A DNA stretch of 64,000 nt from Enoplolaimus lenunculus (Eukaryota > Nematoda > Enoplea > Enoplida > Thoracostomopsidae). Numbering within the stretch: position 1 is the first letter of the stretch; every line of letters begins with the position of its first letter. Both the position numbers and the translations under genes were made by a program. The notes under the pieces were generated by a model. It was given only the letters and a program-made list of their open reading frames with translations, had not been told where the DNA came from and ran no database searches. Shown here piece by piece: positions 45,404-55,800 of this stretch. The stretch lies in NCBI GenBank assembly GCA_030248215.1, contig JASANG010003003.1:1-64000 (forward strand), written 5' to 3'.

Positions 45404-47103
45404 TTGGACTAAATTGTCTTTTGTCAGTTAAACGTTAATTCATCCACTATTCAGAAGAAACACTAAAAGCACTTCAATTATATTAATATCCGTATTAAAC
45501 TTAGTTTTTCACACATGTTAATTAACAAATGAATAAATACACTCAAAATATAACTTGGAAAAGTTATTCCGTACGAATAAACTGCCACGTTCATCAACAT
45601 GGGTCTCATTTGGTACACAATAACTGTGAATTCGAAGACTTTCCACCTCAACTTATGCTTTACCGCCTATTATATCAAGTTCAATAAAGTTGGATACCAA
45701 AGGCCTTCTATATTTCTGACTGATATATTCTGAATTATATACATGTTCTAAAACAACACGCTGAACGAGACAGCCGAACAACGGACGGTTTTCCGCAACT
45801 GATATTTCCATACAAGATCGCAGAAATCACGCCTAGCTACGAAATTCAAATTTATAAAACCGTAAACGATAGGATGCTAATGTTTCTGCAACGCATTTTT
45901 TTAACTGTTGTGTTCCTAGCATACTTCTTAACAACAGTCAAGACACAATGCGCAATTGGGTTCTAAGTATCTGAAGCTTGTTCGTTTAGAAGAAAAAATA
46001 GCATGCAAACAGAGTAAAACTTTCTGCCATGTCAATTATCAATGACTCTTTTGATATGCAAAGCCACTGCATAATAAACTGGTGACAGATGGTACACGTA
46101 TTTGAGAAGAATACTCCATAACTCTGCATTTGACCGAAGGGCGGATCTATGGAGAATCTTGGAATCGGATCCATCCGTGCGAAGTAAAACTAAAAATTTG
46201 CATAGTGGACATGGTAAAATTGCGTCCTGGCGCATAACAGTCAGAACTTCTCATTCGCTATAATATCAGTGAATGTTCATGTTGATTGCTACGCTCAGAC
46301 ATATACGGCGTAGTATTTTGGATCAACTTCACAATTTCGGTCTAACAATTAATGTAACGGCTTCAACCCTTACGCAGACTACAGTGGTTTTAAGACACAC
46401 AGTTATGTCCGAAAAATTTTCCAATTACTCCTTCATATGGTATATACATATTAAAGCTGGAACGTTCAACATATGTTGGGTACCGTTCAAGGACAAGTAA
46501 ACAATTGTCTTTGTCAATAGATGACAGATCGTTCTACAAAAAATTATTACGTATAAATTTATAGATAGTCTGTTCTGAAAGGTTAAAGCGTGACTATTGA
46601 AAGCCTTCCTGGATATAGTATACACTTTCTGGCCGATGTAAAAGAACAGGGGCGGAATTGTATTATAAGCATATTCCTAAGCCTAAGCCTAAGCTTAAGC
46701 CTAACTGGCCAATCTAAAGAGCAGGGGCGAAATTTCGAAATTTTTTTCTGTGGGACCAGAAAAGAGTAAGCTGTGGGGTTAGACTAATATTTTGCGTGGC
46801 TTAGGCTTAGGTTTATGCGTAGGCTTAGGAATATGCTTATAATACTGTTCCGCCCTTGTCCTTTACATTTACCGTCTAAGCCTAAAGCGTAAGAATGAGA
46901 ATAATCCTAAGCCTAAGCCTAAGCCAAGCAAAAAAAATTCGTCTAAAAAGCTTAAGTTTAAAAATATCTAAACTCTGGTTCATTAAATTAAATTTAAATA
47001 TATATTCTGTTCGGCAATAAAAGTTTAACTGTCATGAAATAGTTTTTGATTAAAGCTTATCATGTAACATTTCTTATAATAACATTGCATTGTAAGCAAT
47101 GCT
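45404..47103. other. Intergenic region upstream of PUM3
   Basis: Contains the PUM3 promoter region, not resolvable by eye, and one MITE (46631-46868). No supported exon; short open frames on both strands look random. Confidence 0.4.
46631..46868. mobile_element. GGCC-ATGTAAA-CAGGGGCGGAA MITE with CCTAAG hexamers
   Basis: Left arm GGCCGATGTAAAAGAACAGG then GGCGGAA; right arm TTCCGCCCTTGTCCTTTACA. Both arms contain (CCTAAG)n or (CTTAGG)n runs, so the element folds on itself. An internal second CAGGGGCGAAA start at about 46722 suggests a nested or rearranged copy. Confidence 0.8.
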
Positions 47104-47247
47104 ATGGCGGCTGTTGAAATTATACACTTTTGGTGGCGTATTTGCATTTTTATGACAATTTTTTCAATAAAATACAACTGCTCTAACAATGCGACAATAG
47201 AACAATGTTCTGCGCAAAATCTGATCAGTTTCCATGGTATAACCGAA
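47104..47247 (+). CDS. Candidate first exon of a secreted peptide (uncertain)
   Basis: An ATG opens a frame whose first ~25 residues look like a signal peptide (FWWRICIFMTIFSIKYNC), followed by several Cys and Asn residues (CSNNATIEQC). A possible donor GTAAAG lies in frame after GITEG near 47250. No downstream exon could be joined with confidence, and a piggyBac-type MITE lies 80 bp further on. It may be a real small secreted gene or chance. Confidence 0.2.
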
Positions 47248-47329
47248 GGTAAAGAAACTCAAAGTTGTAAGTCAACAAATTTTGCCCGAACCGAAGATGC
47301 ATTAAAATTCGACTCATGTATATATTTAA

Positions 47330-47592
47330 CCCCTTCTCACATTGTGTTGCCTGTAGGCAACTCAGCGCAGTGTATATACGTTAAATAGTATATATCGCAC
47401 CGTGTTTAACAATTGCAACACGTATACATAGTACTAAATCACCACAAGACGTGAGAGCCCCCTCGGGCTCGAGCGTTAAGCTCCTATAGCTGCTTGGTGA
47501 CGGTATACGCCTCCCACTCCAGTCACTGGAGTTCGAATCCTAGCATAAAAGTAGGTCTCAGGGGAAATAGAAAATATTCATGTGAGAAAGGG
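47330..47592 (+). mobile_element. piggyBac-type MITE with tRNA-like core, copy 3
   Basis: CCCCTTCTCACAT ... ATGTGAGAAAGGG inside TTAA (47326-47329, 47593-47596), 263 bp. Very close to copy 2 at 30531, including TAGTACTAAATCACCACAAG and the tRNA-like TAGCTGCTTGGTGACGG ... GAGTTCGAATCC. Confidence 0.92.
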
Positions 47593-47596
47593 TTAA

Positions 47597-49882
47597 GCGA
47601 AAAAATTACAGTTTATCTTTAATATTGACAATAATCAAAGACGAAATAGCCACAGATAAACGATCAGTTTTTTGCAGTGGCAAAAATTTGGGCGTTGTGG
47701 ACATAAGAACCGTTGACTGAAACGGTATTTGAGGAGCAAATAGTTGCTCTTATATACGCAATCGTTATTAGGTCAATTATTTCAATGTCAGTTATGTTGT
47801 AATAAAATGGAGCATGGGGATCTATATTGAAAAGTTTATTATTAAGTATCTAGCGTTCAATATAAATACGTCGAAATCAGAAAAAATCAAACAATAGAAT
47901 AAACAAATAAGACACACGTTGTTATTTTATTTGCTTTTTACTTTGGAACATTTTTTGTAAAAATTATTGGGTGTTGTACACTTCCGCCTGGAAGCTCAGG
48001 CTGAGTCTTAGGCTTTAGTAAAAAAGGCTTACGTAAGTCTAAGATTTTACCGATTGGCTGAGAATCGTATTCAAATGGCATATTCCAATCTGACTTAATA
48101 GGCGTGAGATTGGAAAAAGGCTTACGTAAGCCTAAGATTTTGCTAATTGATCGAAAAACGCATTCAAATGATATATTCCACCCTAATTTATCTGAAACAT
48201 TAAGCAAATTATGGGTTCATATTATCCAAAGTGAACGAAGTTTTAAAATTACAATTACCAATCTAATAACTTCGAAGTGCCGAACCGAAAGAATTTCTAA
48301 ATTTTGATGACTGGTCGTTTAAAAATGACAAAAAATTTTTTTTCTTAAAATAAAATTGACAAATCGTTAACGATTATTCAATCGAAACGTCTGCATCAAC
48401 GAATTAGAATGGGGTTACGATTACTTGTCATATTTTATCGGTACAGCTTCATACATTCATGTGTCGTATATAATGCTACAAAACAATGGCAGTGATCATG
48501 GGTGAACACATAACTAAATGCAACAACTAGGAACAAAATTCACAAATAAAATTCAAGTGAACATAGATTATCCAGTCTGCAATTTTGCAGTCGCGGAGCA
48601 GGCTAGGATAGGCCCGCCAAAAAAATTCCAGTGCTGCAATGATCAAAACATATTTCAAACTTTTTTGTTTAAAATCTTGTTAGGTTAGCGACCGTTCTTT
48701 AGGTGGCCCCCTTATGGCGGTAGGTGGTTGGCTGATCAGGCCCTGCAACTTTACTATCGAGCGTTCAGTCTGAGGCGTAGGCAGTGACGGGAAACGTGGG
48801 CATCGGGGTAAGAAGTGTTGAAAAATATAATTCAGATATAATATGAATACATGTGTTAGCTCAGAATTAATATATTTAACGTAAAGATTCCTACGACCGT
48901 TGTTTTGTTTGGAATCCACGCTTCCACGTTTATAAATCAATATAAAGTTCAAAAGATTTCAAAGTGTTGCTTAGAAACTTCGTTTTCCGCTCAGTTTCTT
49001 CTGAACGCAGCAGTTTGGAAGTCCCACATTGATTTTTCGAAACAGTCGTCGCAGTCCTTTTTTGTTGATCTCGGGCCCTCTTTCAGTATCATTAATATTC
49101 ACAATATTCGTTCAGAGTCACCCTACATTTCCTTCAAGCAGTTATTCGAACACAGATTTTTATAGACTTCAATTTCATTTCATTCATCAATTTAGTTGAA
49201 TCTAAGTATTCGTAGACGCCATTCAGTCAAAAACGTTGCCTCTCACGGGATTTCTTCATTCGCTCGAATCACAATTGGCCGTTTACTGGTGAAATCATTC
49301 ACGAATTGAGATAAACCTCGTTCATTGAAAGGTCCAGTTGAATTATACCCAACAACCCATTCCTTCATTCTCGTGTCCGAGTCCAAAACTTCCGGGTTTT
49401 AAAATCCATTCATATCAACTTCCAATTCTGCTTAATTCAAATATTCATTGCCGACGAATACGAAGATGCTACCGTTCCGATTAATGTCGAGTATACAATC
49501 ATTCATAAGACCCTTTCCATTCATTCAATTCAGTTAAACACTGAGCTCAAAATTTGTTCAAGAAAACATCCAGTTCAACTCGACTTTCAAAAACACCATT
49601 TGTTCACTTCAAGTTTCGATCAACGTTTCCTACATTAAGACTTTTTTCTTCTTCGTTCAATTGAAAAATCGGATTCAAAATTAATAGAAAATGTTCAAAT
49701 TGCAAACATTTACGTTTTAGAGTAAAAGTAGCAGCCCCAAGTCAGAACCATATCATTTTTGCTGTTGTTCCCTCAAAGTTATAAATTAACCCCGAGGTTC
49801 ACGCAGTGTTAAATGACCACCGGCCAGCTCTCAATATTTGAACCCTTCAAAAAAATCAACAAACCTCACCCCACATAAACAT
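47597..49882. other. Intergenic, nothing supported
   Basis: Includes a direct repeat of about 90 bp around 48005-48060 and 48115-48175 (AAAAGGCTTACGTAAG, CTAAGATTTT, CGTATTCAAATG) and a TTCATTCG-rich AT stretch at 48950-49650. No exon with homology was found. The 3' UTR of the exchanger gene lies at its right edge. Confidence 0.45.
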
Positions 49883-52800
49883 TTAAAACGGAGGTATAGC
49901 ACCATGAGCTTGCATCGCCGACAAAAACACATACATTCCCCATAAAATTGCAAGTGCAATTAAACTAGCAAATTTTGTGGTATACGGCCCCCCGAATTCT
50001 GCACGCCCGAACGCAGGAACCATACGCCGAATAGCGAGTAGGGCAAAGCATAACACAGCAAAAACGGCATAAATTGTTACGGTGAATCCAAGCTCGTCAG
50101 AATTGACTTCAAAATCACGTCGTTGTGCAGACCAATAGATAGAGCCTATAAACCATGGAACTCCAAGTCCGAAAAATACGTTCACAGCAATGCTTCCGGT
50201 AATATTAACCAGAACTAAGTCCGCAAACTCTTCATTTCGAGCCGCCAGCCGATATGCGAACATATCTGGCAAACTGGTACCAACAGCAACAAGAACAATG
50301 GCAATAATTGACTGATTAATGCCGAGCAAACAGCCTAGAATCGCTGCGAAATCTGCCATAAACGTTGTCAGAAGACACAAAAGAACTAGGGCAACCAAAA
50401 ATGTTAACCAACCCCCAAACATCGAAGTAGGCGGAATAACAGCGAACGCAACTTTGAACGGAAAACAAATGACGTGTGCGACAATTTCTCGCCAGCTTGC
50501 ACTAGCTATGTCACCATCATTGACGCTGATCGCTTCAACAAATTGTTGTCGCCAGTTTTGAGCGCCGAATTCCCAATGTGCCATGGTCGCCGGGATTAAC
50601 TCGTCAGTGGCAACGAACATTTGTCGAACAGCGTCGTCTGCAGTGATCGCTACTGTGGTCACTGTTCGCGCACCGAGTTTGGCGTGATCCGCAGATTCAA
50701 GAAATGTCTGAAATGTATATTTAACACGTTCTCGTATGAATATTGTCTGCGAGCTAGTATTCTCAAATCTGTGTAGCACCTATCACCAGTTGATTGTATT
50801 TCTCTTTTAACTTTCGAACCAGGTAATGCTTGGGCTCGAAATTGCGTACATTATGATTTGCTCTACTTCTGTACCAATTTTGTGTGCAACAACTACAGTA
50901 GTTTAGTGAGTTTAAGATACTATTACTAACTGATGATAGTTGCTATACGCTATTGAAAATATCGGCCCTAATTTAAAAAGTTTAGAAACCTAAATTGCAA
51001 ACTGAGTAATATTGTGCGATTTAAAGTTAAAGCATCGTACGAAAGCAAATAAGAAATTTTCAATAAATAATTCGACTTAATGCGTAATTTTTTCGCGTTG
51101 TTTTAAGTACTGTTTAATCTTAGGACCTGCGCACTCGCGTTCCAAAGCCAGATCTGTACACTTGTACTACCTGGTGCCCAATTCAGCGTGTACATTTCAC
51201 ATTACGGTTAATTATACAAATCTTGCCCCTAAAAATTTTCGCCTGATACATTTTTGACCACTAAACATTTTGAACGCTGTTTGTAATTAATCGAAAACCA
51301 TTGTATGCTCTTCCTGAAAAATGTTTAGACAGCCTAGAGCAAGGTGTGCTGGGATCGATTCTGAAGCTGTATTGTATGCGACTGCTGAATTGAATTGTTG
51401 TTTGAGAGCGTTTTAAGTACAAAGCGGGCCGATTTTTGTAACCCCTGTTGTTATTTTCGCCCTTTTTGTGATTAAAGGCTTCAATAAACCGTATGTGTTG
51501 CAATTTTGGCGACCGATTGCACGAATATATATTATACTGCTGAAAGCTAACAGCCCTGAATATGTAAATTGTGGTAGAGTACGTTTTATCGTGAAATATA
51601 TTCTATGTTTTTATACATTCCTATGCGTGGGATCAACAAAAGATTTATTGCCAGTAACAAATTTTAGCCGTGATAATTTTAAATTAGGTGAATTAGGTCA
51701 AGGAAAGTCCGGAGAAGATCAACGTATGCCCAATAAAATTTAGTTCTTTTTGACCACTTTGTGCTATTAACACCAATTATCTCTACATCGAAGTGCTCAG
51801 TGCAAACTTATGGTTTGCTGTTGTTTGATTCCATTCAATGTTTGAATTGCATGCTTACGGTTGCAATATACTATTGGTCACGTCCGGCGCCGTCCATCAC
51901 CCGTCCGGCGCCGTCCGTCACCGTCTGTGGCCCGTCTACCACCGTCCGGTGCCGTCCGTCACCCGTCCTACGCCGTCCGTCACCGTCTGCGGCCCGTGGA
52001 CCACCGTCCGGTGCCGTCCGTCACCGTGCGTCACCAGTCCGGCGGCGGCGTTACCATACGGAACAGTACGTGCGAAATTCACGTAGCGCCGGACAAGTCA
52101 CACACGGCAACGGATGGCACCGTACGGCAACGCACGGTGACGGACGGCGCCACACGTTAACAAAGGTATAGCGCAACCCTAAGGCTTAGGCTTAAGCTTA
52201 CGAATTTGTACTGCCAGTGGTGAATCACAAATCGTGAATAATGGCTGAATGGTTTTGGAAAAACGTCGTAATATAGTTCGCTTCACGATTATGTTTTGGC
52301 TACTGTAGTGACCCGAATAAAATGGGGGAGACTGATATTTATTTGGCCTCTCTAGAGGGTGCCCCCAGTTATTCGGTTACGGACTGTTATCTATTTTTCA
52401 GCCGACCTCCGCCGCGCTTTGCTACTGACATATATCCAGTGTTGCTAAATTAAACGCTTATTGGTCTTGAATCAAAAGCTTGACCGATAATGCAAGGTTG
52501 TGCTTGGGAATGTACCTTCAAAACTTAAGTATGCTTTAAAGTTTTGAACTCAGCTATATTTGATCATGGGGTCATTTATATACTACAATTAGGGATAATT
52601 GACATGACATGACACTAATTAATGTGTAGGGACTCTATCCATTACGGACTCTTATTAGGGATACGGACTATTATTGATTGGGACACAGAATGGGGACCCC
52701 CCTCTTATTACCCCCCTATTATTCGGGTCACTACAGTATGGTGTATGATGTGGTGGCATTTCTTGAGCTCTATCGCTCGATTTTCAGCATTATGCCGATT

Positions 52801-55800
52801 TTTGCAAGCAATTGCAAAATGCAAATGCAAGAACTACAGTTATTGTCTTCAGTAAATACTATTCGTGGAGCATTGGAAACGTTACGGATTATTTTCGTCT
52901 CCACAGAAATTTTAGATGTATAGTTGAGGGTGATTTTAGTAACACTACATTTCAAGAAATGCTAAGTTGAAGGGGACCATGGCAATGAACGCAGCTGAAA
53001 ACATTAGGACCGGGCTCCACATGGAACGTTCATATGTGATGCTACGGGTACGGGCCCGTAACTAAGAAGATCCACTGCGGACTAGACCCAACTGAAAAAC
53101 TTTGAACTGCCTCAGAAAATTTTCAATCTTGAATGTTAGTCAACAAGAACTCTTGTATGCCCCTCTTGATAAATTTTTAGCCCTCGCCTTGCCAAGATGA
53201 GCTGGCTACGGTCCTATAAGGGCCAATATTGGTTTCCAGGTGTTTGGAGTAATTTTGCAGCTTTGTACTCAGATTTTGGCGCTATTTTACCAGATCTTCA
53301 CGATCTGAAGTAGACGTTTTAATGTGTCCTAATAAGAAACGCGCGCATAGTTCCAACATACTTATGATATTAACCACTTGCCGCGAGAACTTTTAGAAAA
53401 TAATTTTCTGGTGACACGCGAGACGACGCTATTGGCGAATAGTCCTGACAGACAACCGAGTATTACCATTACGTTCAAGCATCGTTTTACTTTTATGAGT
53501 GGACGTAACCTAAGTGGGTTAAGTATGACATTTGCGAATTTTGGTGTAAGCACGTTAATGTTAACAGTGATTTTGGTCAATTAGTCTAGAGTTGATTAGT
53601 TGTGTGCTTGGATGACCAGCAGTATTGGACGGCTTCCCTAGTATTGCCGGTTATTTATATTGTATCGTTGGTATATTTTAAAAAACTATTAAAATCGTAC
53701 CTCAAACGTTTCGGCTTTTTCTTCTTCCATTTCATCAACCAGAGGTACATCGACGTATTTGGTAATTTCTCCGGGTTCAAAAAACACATCCCCATGTCCC
53801 CCCAAATAATCACGACCATCAATAGCAGTGACATCACGCGTAGCCCAAGTGACCACAGCCGCTTGAGAAATCGATCCAGAAGTGCGCGTGAGTGGACATC
53901 TAGCATATAGGTCACTCTCGCGAACGACTAAATCATGGCGGTCTAGTTCAAGGACAGGTTCAGCGGCTTGGGGGTCGTAAAAACGAACCTCAGCTGGCTG
54001 GCAGGTCCCTAGCACCGTCCGAACATCGGCGTCGTCTTCACGGTGTAAATGAACAAAAAACGACTGTCCTTGACTCCAAGTAATACTTTGATCAGTCAAA
54101 ATTTCAATGCCAATCACTTTTTCCATCTCGTGTGGTCCAAATTCAATCCGGTCAGCCCGAGGGACGAAATGTTCGTGTTTTTTCGCCGACCCGGACGATG
54201 TCTCAAACCGCGCTCCCACCCGGCGATGGGCACGCCCTTTTCGAACGATTTTCAACCGGACTACACCCTCTTGCCCAATTGAGTCTTTGGTGAATCCGTA
54301 AACTGCTGCAGAAAATTCAATCCGGCACAAGCGCGGCTGCGCTCGGCCTCGGCCTTTTCGGGCCAACGAGGCCGAGCTTCCGGCCAGGCTTGCCGCAGTT
54401 GATCCTAGCTCCGCAGGGACGTACTCAGCGCCAGCTCCGGCCTCATCGAGCACACTTTGGCGTCCGTTTAGCCACCGAGTAGCCACTATTCGATAGTAGA
54501 GCCTATCATGAGGTTGAGCCGCCCGAATTTTAGCCGCAACAATTTTTGCGATCCGCTCATGCGACAAACCTGGAAACTGCATGGCGACATCTCTCCGTAT
54601 CAGTGCCCAACGCTTGACGTCACCCGGGTACGCAGCTTCCTCGCCAGCGTCTGTTGTGAATCGATAAATGACGCGATCCTGATCAGCTGCTGCTGCACCG
54701 ATGACGTCATCTCCTGCTGCTTCTGGTGCTTCCACTCCTCCCGCGTAAACGTCTCCTGTTGGAGCCGGAGTGGCGACATCTTCCAACCCAGCAGACAGCA
54801 GGGCATCAGTGCAGCTGCGCATTTTTGACATGAAAGCTTTGAGAAAAAATTTCCGATCCGCCAGATACGCGCCAGCTATAAATGCACCGAACCAAAACAG
54901 TGTCAAAAATGCTTCCCAAATTTCAATTTTATCAGCAGACGAAGCGATGAGTATGATCAGTAGCCAGATGTAAGCGAACAAACAGAATATGGACGTAAAG
55001 CCGTAGATGATTAAATCTTTGACACGACGGATTTCAGAGTCGTCAATTGTGTACATGCAGAATGCGACGATAATAAACAAGTTGAACGCCGCCGAGCCTA
55101 CGATCGTTGATGGACCAAGATCTCCAGAATGCATACCGTTGCCTGGAAATATTCAAATCCTCAGATATGCGCGAACAATTTCAAATTGAAAATTTACGCC
55201 GTAATCTTGCATAGCTGCGGATGTGAAACTTTTCATATAATTGCTAAGGTAAATTAAATCCAAAAATGGGCCAAATACGAAACACGCTATTCACTAATTG
55301 CAAAGACTTATCATTAAAAGGTGATATCTGCTACACACACTTGAGAATATGAAGCAACATCAGAAGACAACTGTTTGGGAGCATTGTACAGATTAAAAAT
55401 TAAAAATATGTTCAACAAAACGAAGGAAGGCGAAGTGAACAAAACTTACCCAGCAATTCAATAAACGTAAGCATAATTTCAGGCGCGTGTGCTCCCAAGG
55501 CCATGAGCGTTAGATTTGCAACTGTTGGATTCCAAAATGCGACCTAAAACATGCCAAACATTTAGGGTGCGGCTAAACTTGTCGCCCGGCGCTGTTCGCC
55601 ACCGTCCGTCACCGTCCGGCCTCAAACCACTAAATTTAAGTGCCATAAACATTAACATGTTGCATTGTTAACATGCCTGCTTGTTTCTTATGTGACTGCA
55701 TTAGCCGCCCCAGAGGTCGGGAAGGCGTACTCCCCGCCCCGTTGGAAAGTTTCACACCTTACAATTTTAACCCTCACAAAATTGGCACACATATAACATA

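Noticed and set aside
48905-49165. 86-codon Phe/Ser-rich open frame
   Set aside because: It lies in a TTCA/TTCG-rich AT stretch; no homology and no supporting exon structure.
51250-51510. Possible solo LTR (AATAAA followed by TTGCAATTTTGGCGACC, reminiscent of an LTR end and primer-binding region)
   Set aside because: No second LTR, no clear left end and no recognisable internal coding region nearby, so the resemblance is too weak to call.
51761-52171. Three overlapping Arg/Pro/Ser-rich open frames
   Set aside because: They arise from the CCGTCCG repeats inside a MITE in the exchanger intron; all frames are equally open.
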